This document shows, one piece after another, positions 44,631-52,972 of a stretch of 64,000 nt of DNA. This DNA is from Pseudomaricurvus sp965656525. Lineage in GTDB: Bacteria > Pseudomonadota > Gammaproteobacteria > Pseudomonadales > Cellvibrionaceae. Where the stretch lies: the NCBI GenBank assembly GCA_965656525.1, contig CBFHKY010000008.1, forward strand, positions 87,603 through 151,602. Direction: 5' to 3'. A model generated the notes under the pieces. That model had not been told where the DNA came from and made no database searches. It was given only the letters and a program-made list of their open reading frames with translations. Both the position numbers and the translations under genes were made by a program. The stretch's first letter is position 1. Each line of letters starts with the position of its first letter.

Positions 44631-45188
44631 TTAGATGCTCGGGGCGGGCAATGCTGATAATAAGAACGAGACCATAACCTGCAGCTGCGCCTCTCGTTCA
44701 ATAGGGGAGTTTGTTTCCCTCTCTACTCTGGTTTTTTCTGCCTGCCAGACCGAGCGCTGCGTCTTGGGGTTTATTGCCTCGATAATGAGTTTTGCTTCGG
44801 TGTAGTCCAGTACATCCATATTGTTGTCGTAGAACGGGTATCCGCCGTACCACAGTCTATGGCTAAAATGCTGGTCGAACGACACGATTTTTTGTTTGTC
44901 TTCACGAGTAAAAGAGAAGCGAATTAGGATGTCCGGCTTCTGATCGACTTTTTTTAGGCCTTTGATGGCCATTTCTTGCTCGATGGCTTTTTCGATGCGG
45001 CTACCATCTAAGGTGGTGTGATCAATATTGTCTGAATAGGTGAAACCGTAGGTTTTCACCGATGAAAAGTTGTACTCGGGGTTGAAGTCTACCACCGGGC
45101 TGCGCGGTGCTGTTGCGCAGGCGCTGACAAGAAGCGTGAGTACAATAGCGAAAATAGGGGTCAACTTCATGTGGGACCTAACGCTCAT
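44631..45188 (-). CDS. DUF4136-like lipoprotein
   Basis: From the ATG at 45188 (GAGGG four bases upstream) the protein has ~185 residues; the ATG at 45170 would give the textbook signal M-K-L-T-P-I-F-A and is an alternative. The lipobox is L-V-S-A-C. The mature part shows a D-F-N-P-E-Y-N-F-S-S-V-K-T-Y opening, an I-E-x-A-I-E-Q-E-M helix, L-I-R-F-S-F and a late W-x-A-E segment, the pattern of the DUF4136 envelope lipoproteins. Their function is unknown. It is convergent with ispF. Confidence 0.75.
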   Translation of the reverse strand: MSVRSHMKLTPIFAIVLTLLVSACATAPRSPVVDFNPEYNFSSVKTYGFTYSDNIDHTTLDGSRIEKAIEQEMAIKGLKKVDQKPDILIRFSFTREDKQKIVSFDQHFSHRLWYGGYPFYDNNMDVLDYTEAKLIIEAINPKTQRSVWQAEKTRVERETNSPIEREAQLQVMVSFLLSALPAPSI

Positions 45189-45242
45189 AAAACCCTCTCT
45201 AAACAAAGTGAATCAACCTGAAGGAGTTGCGGAAAAACATAC

Positions 45243-45280
45243 AAACCATCTACTGAGACAGTGCTTTCAGTAGATGGTTT
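45243..45280 (-). terminator. Terminator downstream of nfeD-qmcA
   Basis: A 14-bp perfect stem AAACCATCTACTGA/TCAGTAGATGGTTT has a ten-base loop. Both ends have T-rich or A-rich flanks, so it could act in either direction. It lies after qmcA and before the DUF4136-like gene on the minus strand. Confidence 0.7.
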
Positions 45281-45356
45281 CTTTTCGTTGAGTACAGGTG
45301 AATCAGCGCCCTTAATAGGCAGTTGTCTGGTGCTTGGTTCAGCGTTATAGCGCTGA

Positions 45357-46205
45357 TTACTGGCCCATCATCCCGCGAATAGCGGCTGGAATGTCTGCGG
45401 GGAAAATAACAGTCTTGCTGTTGTCTGATCTGGCAACATTTTCTAGCGACTTCATATACTTTTCACCCAGCAAGTAGACCACTGGCATTTCTTTGTCGCC
45501 GATGGCTTCGGTGACCATTTCGATAGAGCGTTGACTGGCCTGAGCCAAAATGATTTGTGCTTCAGCGTCGCGGCGAGACGCTTCTAGACGGCCTTCGGCT
45601 TCTAGAATGGCCGCTTGTTTATCACCGTCAGCTCGGGTAACCGTAGCTCGACGCGTTCGTTCAGCTGCGGCTTGCTCTTCCATTGAGTGTTGCATGGTGC
45701 CTGATGGATTGATGTCTTGGATTTCGACAGTTTTCAGCGTGATACCCCAGTCGGAGATGTCATCTGATATAGCGCCTTTTAAATGCGCTTTGATTTTATC
45801 CCGCGAAGACAAGGCATCGTCTAAATCCATTTCACCGATAATGGAGCGCAGGCTGGTTTGTACCAACGTTTGAATGGCAATGCGGTAATCCTCAACACCA
45901 TAGACGGCTTTTTCAGGCGAGATAATATTGATGTAAGCCACGGCGTTTGCAATGATTACAGCATTATCACGAGTGATCACTTCTTGTGAAGGAATGTCTA
46001 GCACAATATCTTTGGTGGTGACTTTATATGACACGTTATCCACATAAGGGATAAGAATGTTCAGTCCGGGGTTTAATGTACTGCTGTACTTTCCCAGTCG
46101 CTGTACCACCCATTTGTTGCCTTGTGGCACCAGACGAACGCCTTTACCGATGGTAACGACTACCAAGATAAAGATTGCAATTACTACGTAAAAACCTGCG
46201 TCCAT
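45357..46205 (-). CDS. qmcA: SPFH/stomatin-like protein, QmcA-type
   Basis: The 282 residues start with one membrane helix (~3-22). The SPFH/band-7 domain follows (V-P-Q-G-N-K-W-V-V-Q-R-L-G-K-Y to ~200), then an Ala/Glu-rich coiled coil (A-A-A-E-R-T-R-R-A, I-L-E-A-E-G-R-L-E-A-S-R-R-D-A) and a short C-terminal tail. Such proteins form oligomeric membrane microdomains and often work with NfeD-type partners and FtsH. The nfeD gene lies immediately upstream on the same strand, as expected. Confidence 0.92.
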   Translation of the reverse strand: MDAGFYVVIAIFILVVVTIGKGVRLVPQGNKWVVQRLGKYSSTLNPGLNILIPYVDNVSYKVTTKDIVLDIPSQEVITRDNAVIIANAVAYINIISPEKAVYGVEDYRIAIQTLVQTSLRSIIGEMDLDDALSSRDKIKAHLKGAISDDISDWGITLKTVEIQDINPSGTMQHSMEEQAAAERTRRATVTRADGDKQAAILEAEGRLEASRRDAEAQIILAQASQRSIEMVTEAIGDKEMPVVYLLGEKYMKSLENVARSDNSKTVIFPADIPAAIRGMMGQ

Positions 46206-46362
46206 GAAAAGTTCCTTTTATAAAACGTGAGAGGGTTTAGCTTTTGAAAAAGCGCACGCTACGTGCGAATCAGAAACCCTATTGGCGTGTTGCTTGTGTG
46301 TTTTTACTCTATACCTGAATATTGAAGCCGCGCTGTAGGCAAAAATCGCGGCTTGAATGCCA

Positions 46363-46812
46363 TTAAGTTTTTTCTACCACCAGTGTATTTCCAGAAACAT
46401 CCACAACGCGCACACGGTCGCCGCCAATGACGGGTTGCTTAGCAATGATAGACCATTCATCGGAGCCTAAAACGGGCACTGGGAAGCGCATTTGTCCTCG
46501 TCTTTCCTCAGCCGGAGCCAAAATAACCTGACCTATTTCACCTACGATCGCCTCTCGCGAGAGGCCGGCTTTGGTGTGGTCGATAGAGAGTGGTTTGAGG
46601 TATTTAAACCAGGTAAGGGCCAGCAAAGCGGAAAGAACTGTCCAACCAAAAATTTGCCAGCTGACCGAAATGGACGGGAAGAAAAAAACCAGTACGCCCA
46701 TCAGCAGGGCGGCAACACCAAACCACAAAATAAAAAAAGACGTCAGCACGATTTCGCTGAGCATCAGTGCGACACCAAGAATAACCCAGTGCCAATAGGC
46801 CAGTTCTACCAT
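46363..46812 (-). CDS. NfeD-like membrane protein
   Basis: The start is set at ATG 46812, giving M-V-E-L-A-Y-W-H-W and 149 residues; the upstream ATG at 46872 would add a polar leader. Two or three membrane helices (~8-75, including W-H-W-V-I-L-G-V and an F-F-F-P loop) precede a soluble OB-fold domain (~85-149, I-G-Q-V to V-V-D-V-S-G-N-T-L-V-V). This is the short NfeD form that pairs with SPFH proteins. The 157-base gap to qmcA contains an 8-bp GC-rich hairpin (46325-46354), perhaps affecting the relative expression of the two genes. Confidence 0.9.
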   Translation of the reverse strand: MVELAYWHWVILGVALMLSEIVLTSFFILWFGVAALLMGVLVFFFPSISVSWQIFGWTVLSALLALTWFKYLKPLSIDHTKAGLSREAIVGEIGQVILAPAEERRGQMRFPVPVLGSDEWSIIAKQPVIGGDRVRVVDVSGNTLVVEKT

Positions 46813-47020
46813 TCTATGAGCCTCTTCGTTTTTGTAGTGCGTTATGCCGGTCGAGGTTAATGCATGCTGCAATTATCCACTTAGGATATCCCTCGGCCTT
46901 GCAATGCGCAATCAACTTTCACACCTTCCAGTTTGGCCTATGGGATGGCGTTTTTCTCAGAAAGCAGCTTCGGGTGTTTTTTGATTGATGTGGAATTGTG
47001 ATTACCTTGCAGATATTTAT

Positions 47021-47036
47021 ATTAGTAAAAGCTAAT
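47021..47036. promoter_or_regulatory. BigR/SqrR-type operator, upstream copy
   Basis: ATTAG-N6-CTAAT, a 16-bp AT-rich dyad, 61 bases before the ArsR gene start. It has the same arms and spacing as the second copy. Confidence 0.7.
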
Positions 47037-47049
47037 AAATAGCTTTTAA

Positions 47050-47065
47050 ATTAGAATCTTCTAAT
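47050..47065. promoter_or_regulatory. BigR/SqrR-type operator, downstream copy, overlapping the probable -10
   Basis: ATTAGAATCTTCTAAT is a near-continuous perfect dyad (7-bp arms) 29 bases from the first copy, centre to centre. TATATT at 47065-47070 could be the -10 box it occludes. Confidence 0.75.
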
Positions 47066-47096
47066 ATATTGTGGGGGTATACAAAAGTGAGGCGTT

Positions 47097-47393
47097 ATGA
47101 ATTTATCCGACATGCAGGCCCACGCCGCCGAGGCTGCGGGGTTGTTGAAACAGCTTGGTAATGAAAATCGATTAATGATTTTGTGTTCGCTGGTGGATGG
47201 TGAGGTATCAGTTGGCGATCTGAATCAAAGCGTACCTTTGAGCCAGTCAGCCCTATCACAGCACCTCGCCAGTTTACGTGAGGCGGGCTTGGTACAAACA
47301 AGACGCGACGGCCAATCCATTTTTTACAGCTTGCAAGGCGACAAGGCCATTCGTGTGATTGCAGTGCTGAAAGATATGTTTTGCCCAAATTGA
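47097..47393 (+). CDS. ArsR-family persulfide-responsive repressor, BigR/SqrR-like
   Basis: The 98-residue winged-helix protein starts M-N-L-S-D-M-Q-A-H-A-A-E-A-A-G-L-L-K, much like BigR. The recognition helix is S-Q-S-A-L-S-Q-H-L-A-S-L-R. Its only cysteines are Cys30 and Cys96. Their 66-residue separation equals that of the sensor pair of BigR (42/108) and SqrR (41/107), which form a tetrasulfide bridge with sulfane sulfur and then leave DNA. GAGG lies five bases before the ATG. It heads an operon with a rhodanese, a TSUP permease and a persulfide dioxygenase, and two dyads upstream suit autoregulation. The function is inferred from this combined evidence. Confidence 0.9.
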   Translation: MNLSDMQAHAAEAAGLLKQLGNENRLMILCSLVDGEVSVGDLNQSVPLSQSALSQHLASLREAGLVQTRRDGQSIFYSLQGDKAIRVIAVLKDMFCPN

Positions 47394-47493
47394 TGACGGT
47401 CAGAGGGTAGATGCCAAGTAGTAGCCTGGCGTTGTAATACAAAGAGGGGGGCTTGGTTGTTCCCAAAAAATACACACGATTCGAGGTGAAGGT

Positions 47494-48045
47494 ATGAGTA
47501 TTAATTACGGTTTTATCGATGCGAGCTTATTTTGCCAAAAAGAAGCGGCTGCCGACAAAGTGATTTGTATTGATGTTCGCTCTAATGCGGAATTCGCGGC
47601 TCAGCAATATCAAAATAGCGTCAATTTACCATTGGGTCAGTTGGATAAAGAGCGCGTGCAGGAAGTTGTTAGGGCGTGCGGTGGCCATGCTGAAACGCCC
47701 GTTTACTTGTTGTGTTTATCGGGTGTGCGTTCTGAAAAAGCTGCGAAAGTGATAAGTGATTTTGTGCCTAACCCCGTTTTTGTGGTGCAGGATGGTCTGC
47801 AAGGTTTGCCTAAAGAGCGAGTCGTGAATAACTCTAGCGCGCCAATTCCATTGATCCGGCAGGTGATGATTTTGGCTGGCTCAATGGTGCTTCTGGGAGT
47901 GCTTCTGGGCACTTTCGTAGGTGCGTGGGGTTATTTTATTTCAGGGTTTATGGGGGCCGGATTGTTATTCGCGGGCATTAGCGGTTTTTGCCCTGCGGCA
48001 GAGCTGTTGTCAAGAATGCCGTGGAACCAGGCAAAGTCAGTCTGA
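47494..48045 (+). CDS. Membrane-anchored rhodanese (rhodanese + DUF2892-like two-helix domain)
   Basis: Residues ~5-110 are a rhodanese domain with active-site loop Cys74-Leu-Ser-Gly-Val-Arg-Ser, where Cys carries a persulfide. Residues ~120-170 form two transmembrane helices of the DUF2892 type (M-I-L-A-G-S-M-V-L-L-G, then G-A-G-L-L-F-A-G) ending F-C-P-A-A-E-L-L, with a second conserved Cys. The catalytic domain therefore sits on the inner membrane. In the operon it probably relays sulfane sulfur between the membrane and the dioxygenase. Its stop overlaps the TSUP start (TGATG). Confidence 0.9.
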   Translation: MSINYGFIDASLFCQKEAAADKVICIDVRSNAEFAAQQYQNSVNLPLGQLDKERVQEVVRACGGHAETPVYLLCLSGVRSEKAAKVISDFVPNPVFVVQDGLQGLPKERVVNNSSAPIPLIRQVMILAGSMVLLGVLLGTFVGAWGYFISGFMGAGLLFAGISGFCPAAELLSRMPWNQAKSV

Positions 48046-48842
48046 TGTTGGGTTTAGCGGTCGGCATCGTGATTGGTTTGGTGTTGGGGCTCACCGGTGC
48101 GGGTGGCTCACTGTTTGCTGTTCCCATGTTGGCTGTTTTATTGGGGTTGCCCCCCGTCGAAGCAACCGGCGTGGCATTGGGTGCCGTGGCCTTAAGTGCT
48201 TTGATGGGAGTGATACAGCGTCGCGGAGTAGGGATTGTTTGGTTGCCGGTCTCTATTATCTTAACCGGCGGTGTCGCGATCGCTCCCGTTGGGCGTTGGT
48301 TGGCAGGCTTTATTCCCGATTTGTACCTGTTACTGGGGTTTAGCCTTCTTACCAGTTGGACGGCGCTGCGGATGTGGTTGCAGGCCAGTAAAAGTGAAGT
48401 GGGGCTGTTTGCAGAAGTGTTGGATGAAGATCTGACGGTAAAGCCGGAGCCATTGCTGATGAATGGTTTTTGGCCGACCCCCATTTTATGGAAATCGATA
48501 GTGGCTGGGTTGGTCACGGGATTACTTTCTGGTTTGTTAGGTGTCGGTGGAGGATTTGTCATTATTCCCATTTTAACTTTGCTGGTTGGCTTAACGATGG
48601 CCCAGGCGATAGCCAGTTCTCTACTGATTATTGCGTTTGTCAGTACCTCCGGTTTTGTGGCTCATTGGTGGCTCCATCATGGCATTGCCGTTGATATCTT
48701 GATTTGGGTGTCACTGGGAGGTGTTGTGGGTATGTGGCTGGGCGGTTTGCTTAGCCCAAAGATTGGCGGTTCGAATCTACAACGAGGCTTTGCTCTCATG
48801 TTGGTGGTCACCACGGCATTAATGTGGCGAATCAACTCTTAA
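48045..48842 (+). CDS. TSUP-family (TauE/SafE) permease
   Basis: The 265 residues, from the ATG at 48045 that overlaps the rhodanese stop, form about eight transmembrane helices in two halves. Each half has the glycine-rich TSUP motif (L-G-L-T-G-A-G-G-S and L-L-G-V-G-G-G-F). A polar cytoplasmic loop (~125-160) separates them. Members move sulfite, sulfoacetate, thiosulfate or related anions. In BigR operons the permease is proposed to export sulfite made by the dioxygenase; that role fits here but is inferred. The upstream in-frame ATG at 47988 lies in the rhodanese gene and is rejected. Confidence 0.9.
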   Translation: MLGLAVGIVIGLVLGLTGAGGSLFAVPMLAVLLGLPPVEATGVALGAVALSALMGVIQRRGVGIVWLPVSIILTGGVAIAPVGRWLAGFIPDLYLLLGFSLLTSWTALRMWLQASKSEVGLFAEVLDEDLTVKPEPLLMNGFWPTPILWKSIVAGLVTGLLSGLLGVGGGFVIIPILTLLVGLTMAQAIASSLLIIAFVSTSGFVAHWWLHHGIAVDILIWVSLGGVVGMWLGGLLSPKIGGSNLQRGFALMLVVTTALMWRINS

Positions 48843-48906
48843 TGTTGGTGATGGTGCCGGTGAAAAAAGTGGTCAGTATGAATCTGGATTTAGGGGGGAT
48901 TGAAAT

Positions 48907-49605
48907 ATGATTTTTCGTCAATTATTTGAGCGCGAGAGCTCTACGTATACTTATTTGCTAGGTGATGAAATCACCCAAAAAGCTTTGCTGATTGACCCTG
49001 TAGCAGGGCAAGAAACTCTTTATAAGCAGTTGCTTGGTGAATTAAACCTAACGTTAAGTTACGCCATCGACACTCATGTGCACGCCGACCACATAACCGC
49101 GCTAGGTGTTTTGCGCGACGAAACTGGTTGTATCAGTATGATGGGGCAGCAAAGCCAAGTAGCCTGTGCATCGAGCTTCTTTTCAGACGGGGACGTGATC
49201 GAACTCGGTGAGTTAAGCTTGGAGGTGCTTTACACTCCCGGGCATACCGACGACTCCTATTCTTTTTTGCTGCGCGATAACGAACAATCTTATTTATTTA
49301 CTGGTGATACCCTATTGATCCGCGGTTCTGGCCGAACCGATTTTCAAAATGGGGATGCCTCAATGCAATACCACAGCTTGCAGCGTTTATTAACCCTACC
49401 CGCACAGACAAGGGTATACCCTGCACACGATTATAAAGGCTGGACAGTCAGTACCCTTGCCGAGGAGCGGGCGCACAATCCTCGTTTGCAGGTGGCGGAT
49501 GAAAGTGAATATGTGGCGTTGATGGCATCGCTAAATTTGCCCGACCCAGCTCAGATGGACGTGGCTGTACCTGCTAATAGAGCGTGTGGTCGCACTGGTT
49601 TGTGA
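48907..49605 (+). CDS. Persulfide dioxygenase, ETHE1-like
   Basis: The 232-residue MBL-fold protein has a strong GGGGGG ribosome site. Iron ligands are in T-H-V-H-A-D-H, T-P-G-H-T, F-T-G-D-T-L-L-I-R-G and Y-P-A-H-D-Y. The R-G-S-G-R-T-D-F-Q motif and N-P-R-L are diagnostic of the ETHE1/persulfide dioxygenase group, separating it from glyoxalase II. It oxidises glutathione persulfide to sulfite and glutathione. Unlike Blh it is not fused to a rhodanese; the rhodanese is a separate upstream gene. It ends the operon and is convergent with xseA. Confidence 0.93.
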   Translation: MIFRQLFERESSTYTYLLGDEITQKALLIDPVAGQETLYKQLLGELNLTLSYAIDTHVHADHITALGVLRDETGCISMMGQQSQVACASSFFSDGDVIELGELSLEVLYTPGHTDDSYSFLLRDNEQSYLFTGDTLLIRGSGRTDFQNGDASMQYHSLQRLLTLPAQTRVYPAHDYKGWTVSTLAEERAHNPRLQVADESEYVALMASLNLPDPAQMDVAVPANRACGRTGL

Positions 49606-49656
49606 GTGTTTACACTCTCTGTCTGACCTGATGCATATTAGAGTTTAGCGGGGATA

Positions 49657-51027
49657 TTATTCGGTAACACTGGTTACGGTCGATACCAGCCGCCCCTCTT
49701 TTAAGCGGGTGTTGATCTGATCACCTACCTTCACTTGATGACTGTTAGTAACAATGCAGTGGTTGCTGTCGGCAGTTGTCGAGTAACCGCGCTGTAAAAT
49801 ACTCAGTGGGTTTACGCTGTCTAGCAATGCCACTTGCTGCTGCAATTGTTGCCGACAGCTTTTTAGTGCTTGTTGGGTCAGCTGTGTGAGTCGCTGCTCA
49901 AGGCTGGTGACATCTTTGTGTTTCTGGTGCAGTGAGCTTTTCGGATTTTGGTGGTTGTGACGTACTTGCAGTTGTTGCAAGGCATTGGTTAGTCGTTGCA
50001 GTTGGTTATGGATGCTTTTTTGCAGGCGTATTTCTAAATTATCCAGATGCTGTGCTTGGGCATTTAGGCGCTGGCCAGGGTGTTGTATGCGCGAGCTTAA
50101 ATGGCTAATTTGTTCGTGGTGCCGTTGCAGTCGACGGTACAGTCCGTCGTATAGCGCGCTGGCCAAACTCTGAAACTGCGCGCTCATGTCTTGGGCGTTA
50201 GGGGTGGCAAGCTCGGCAGCGGCAGATGGTGTAGGTGCTCGTACGTCCGCCACAAAATCCGCAATAGTAATGTCCACTTCATGGCCTACGGCACTGATGA
50301 CAGGGATGTGGCTGTCGAAAATTGCTCGGGCGACAGATTCCTCATTAAAAGGCCATAAATCTTCTAGGGAACCACCACCTCGGCCGACGATTAAAAGGTC
50401 GCAGTCACTCAGCTCGTTAGCGGTTTGCAGGGCTCTAACAATCTGCGGTGCCGCATCTTGACCTTGTACAGCCACAGGAAAGATCGAAATGGGAATGCTG
50501 GGAAAGCGTCGCTGTGCTACATGGAGAATGTCGCGAATGGCGGCTCCAGTGGGTGATGTAATCACGCCGATGTGTTTTGGTAGGCTTGGAATTGGGCGTT
50601 TGTAGTCCGCGGCAAACAAGCCTTCTTGATTCAATTGAAGCTTCAGCGCATCAAACGCTTGCTGTAAATTGCCAAATCCCGCTTCTTCCATATGCTCAGC
50701 GATCAGCTGATAATCGCCGCGACCTTCGTAGAGGCTCACGCGGGCGCGAATCAGCACTTTTTGGCCCTGCTGCGGGGTGAAGCGAACATACTGACTGCGA
50801 TTGCGAAACATGGCGCATTTTACCTGTGCGCTCTGATCCTTTAGGGTGAAATACCAGTGCCCAGAGGATGGTTTAGCCAGATTGGAAAGTTCACCTTCGA
50901 TCCACAGTAATGGAAGGTGTGTTTCCAGCAGCTGGCGAACTTTGCGATTCAGTTGTGACACACTGAAAACTTGACGTTCTGTCGCGTGGCTGGCTTCGCT
51001 TGGAAGGGAATTTTTGAACTCAGTCAT
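49657..51027 (-). CDS. xseA: Exodeoxyribonuclease VII large subunit
   Basis: The 456 residues begin with an OB-fold DNA-binding domain (F-S-V-S-Q-L-N-R-K-V-R, then L-W-I-E-G-E-L-S-N). The catalytic domain follows with G-V-I-T-S-P-T-G-A-A-I-R-D-I and the G-R-G-G-G-S-L-E-D-L-W-P-F-N motif, then a long Gln/His/Leu-rich coiled coil (~275-400) and a C-terminal strand domain. It degrades single-stranded DNA with XseB. It is divergent from guaB as in E. coli. Confidence 0.96.
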   Translation of the reverse strand: MTEFKNSLPSEASHATERQVFSVSQLNRKVRQLLETHLPLLWIEGELSNLAKPSSGHWYFTLKDQSAQVKCAMFRNRSQYVRFTPQQGQKVLIRARVSLYEGRGDYQLIAEHMEEAGFGNLQQAFDALKLQLNQEGLFAADYKRPIPSLPKHIGVITSPTGAAIRDILHVAQRRFPSIPISIFPVAVQGQDAAPQIVRALQTANELSDCDLLIVGRGGGSLEDLWPFNEESVARAIFDSHIPVISAVGHEVDITIADFVADVRAPTPSAAAELATPNAQDMSAQFQSLASALYDGLYRRLQRHHEQISHLSSRIQHPGQRLNAQAQHLDNLEIRLQKSIHNQLQRLTNALQQLQVRHNHQNPKSSLHQKHKDVTSLEQRLTQLTQQALKSCRQQLQQQVALLDSVNPLSILQRGYSTTADSNHCIVTNSHQVKVGDQINTRLKEGRLVSTVTSVTE

Positions 51028-51333
51028 GGTCGTATTGTGGCATTGGACGCAATGACGGTAAAGCGGAGATAGTGCTTGTTTTTCAGCTGGTTAGCGAACC
51101 GGCCTAAAGCTGACTAAACTGGTTTCATACGCTTGTCATGGTGGTGGGTTAAAACCACGTCCAGATTAGGGGTTGACGTGAATTTCAATTTCCTCTTTAG
51201 GTCGATTTGGCCTATAATCTCGCGTTTATCCAAAATCGCATGGCTTGCGTTGCAGGGGCCGCAGTGACAGATGTGCCTGCCCCGGTTTTGTTGCACGTGC
51301 AGATTAGAAAAAGTGATTGAGGTTTATTCCCTT
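51028..51333. other. Divergent xseA / guaB regulatory region
   Basis: About 306 bases with the guaB promoter box listed separately. TTGACG at 51173-51178 is not at promoter distance from it. No PurR-like palindrome was recognised. The annotated upstream extension of guaB (from 51271) is unlikely to be translated. Confidence 0.5.
51213..51218 (+). promoter_or_regulatory. Consensus -10 box with GC-rich discriminator, guaB promoter
   Basis: A perfect TATAAT is followed by CTCGCG. Such GC-rich discriminators mark promoters repressed by ppGpp, fitting a guanine-nucleotide gene. The -35 (TTCCTC, 17 bases upstream) is poor. Confidence 0.5.
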
Positions 51334-52884
51334 ATGCTACGTATTGCTCAAGAAGCACTGACGTTTGACGATGTTTTATTGGTTCCCGGTTATTCCGAAA
51401 TAACCGCCAAAGACGTGTCGTTAAAAACTCAGTTAACGCGCGAAATCAGTTTGAATATTCCACTGGTTTCAGCAGCGATGGACACGGTTACAGAATCGCG
51501 TCTTGCTATTGCCATCGCACAAGAAGGTGGCATAGGTATCATTCATAAAAGCATGACCATCGAGCAACAAGCGTTGGAAGTCCGTGCTGTGAAAAAATTC
51601 GAAGCGGGTGTGGTGAAAGATCCGATCACGATCGATGCCAATGCCAGTATCAGAGATTTGGTTAGCCTGACACAACAGAACAACATTTCTGGCGTGCCGG
51701 TTTTGGATAAAGGCGATCTAGTCGGCATTGTGACAGGCCGTGATGTGCGTTTCGAACGCAACTTAGACGCCAAGGTGTCCAGCATCATGACCTCGAAAGA
51801 AAAGTTGGTTACCGTTAAAGAGGGTGCCGATCCTGCCGTTGTACGTGAGCTGTTGCACAAGCATCGTATCGAAAAAGTACTGGTGGTGAACGATGCTTTT
51901 GAATTACGCGGTTTGATTACCGTGAAAGACATCAATAAAGCTGAACGCTACCCAAGCGCCTGTAAAGATCCTGAAGGTCGTTTGCGAGTGGGTGCATCGA
52001 TAGGTACGAGTCCGGATACCGACGATCGTGTTGCAGCATTGATCAAAGCGGGTGTTGATGTCTTGGTGGTGGATACGGCTCACGGTCATTCAAAGAATGT
52101 ATTGGATCGTATTCGTAAAATTAAGGCCACCTACCCAGAAATCCAAGTTATCGGTGGCAATATCGCCACGGCCGCTGCCGCTAAGGCGTTACTGGAAGCC
52201 GGTGCCGATGGTGTGAAGGTGGGCATTGGCCCAGGCTCTATTTGTACCACCCGTATCGTGAGTGGTGTTGGTATGCCGCAGATCTCTGCCATTGCTGATG
52301 TGGTTGCTGCATTGGAAGGTACAGGTGTTCCGGTGATTGCCGATGGTGGTATTCGCTATTCCGGTGATATNNNNNNNNNNNNNNNNNNNNNNNNNNNNNN
52401 NNNNNNNNNNNNNNNNNNNNNNNNNNNNNNNNNNNNNNNNNNNNNNNNNNNNNNNNNNNNNNNNNNNNNTAACGCTGTGATGATGGGTTCTATGTTGGCC
52501 GGTACTGAAGAGGCCCCCGGTGAAGTGGAGCTTTATCAAGGCCGTACCTACAAGGCTTACCGTGGTATGGGATCCTTGGGGGCGATGTCTAAAACCCAAG
52601 GCTCTTCGGATCGATACTTCCAAGACGCCAGCCAAGGTGCTGAAAAATTAGTCCCAGAGGGTATTGAAGGTCGCGTACCTTACAAAGGCCCACTGGCCGC
52701 TATTGTGCTTCAAATGATGGGCGGTTTACGATCTTCTATGGGGTACACTGGCAGCCAAAGTATTGATGTTATGCGCACAGTACCTGAATTTGTTCGTGTA
52801 ACCTCTGCTGGAGTGGGCGAGTCTCACGTTCACGACGTACAAATTACCAAAGAAGCGCCGAATTACCCTGTTGGCAGCCGTTAA
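51334..52884 (+). CDS. guaB: IMP dehydrogenase
   Basis: GuaB oxidises IMP to XMP, the first step to GMP. The start is ATG 51334, giving M-L-R-I-A-Q-E-A-L-T-F-D-D-V-L-L, the family N-terminus, with GAGG upstream. Two CBS domains (~95-205) interrupt the TIM barrel. The catalytic loop is G-P-G-S-I-C-T-T-R, followed by A-D-G-G-I-R-Y-S-G-D, where a 99-N gap begins. After the gap N-A-V-M-M-G-S-M-L-A-G-T-E-E continues. In homologues only about eight residues lie between these points, so roughly 24 bases are missing; the true length is then ~491, normal for GuaB. guaA follows. Confidence 0.97.
   Translation: MLRIAQEALTFDDVLLVPGYSEITAKDVSLKTQLTREISLNIPLVSAAMDTVTESRLAIAIAQEGGIGIIHKSMTIEQQALEVRAVKKFEAGVVKDPITIDANASIRDLVSLTQQNNISGVPVLDKGDLVGIVTGRDVRFERNLDAKVSSIMTSKEKLVTVKEGADPAVVRELLHKHRIEKVLVVNDAFELRGLITVKDINKAERYPSACKDPEGRLRVGASIGTSPDTDDRVAALIKAGVDVLVVDTAHGHSKNVLDRIRKIKATYPEIQVIGGNIATAAAAKALLEAGADGVKVGIGPGSICTTRIVSGVGMPQISAIADVVAALEGTGVPVIADGGIRYSGDXXXXXXXXXXXXXXXXXXXXXXXXXXXXXXXXXXNAVMMGSMLAGTEEAPGEVELYQGRTYKAYRGMGSLGAMSKTQGSSDRYFQDASQGAEKLVPEGIEGRVPYKGPLAAIVLQMMGGLRSSMGYTGSQSIDVMRTVPEFVRVTSAGVGESHVHDVQITKEAPNYPVGSR
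52371..52469. other. Scaffold gap (99 N) inside guaB
   Basis: Family comparison predicts ~24 missing bases (the I-A-K-A-I-A-A-G-A segment), not 99. The surplus of 75 is a multiple of three, so the frame looks intact. Confidence 0.9.
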
Positions 52885-52912
52885 TTTATATTCTGTAAAC
52901 TCTATGATCAGC

Positions 52913-52941
52913 GATCAGGCAATGTTAATCATTGCCTGATC
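52913..52941 (+). terminator. Hairpin between guaB and guaA
   Basis: A 12-bp perfect stem GATCAGGCAATG/CATTGCCTGATC with a five-base loop lacks a T run. It ends 31 bases before guaA, so it may be an attenuator or an RNA-processing/stability element. Confidence 0.5.
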
Positions 52942-52972
52942 CGTTTCTAATCGTTCAAAACCGGAACACACC

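Noticed and set aside
47978..48571. 197-residue minus-strand frame over the TSUP gene
   Set aside because: Shadow of hydrophobic codons; Pro/Asn/Thr-rich with no domain.
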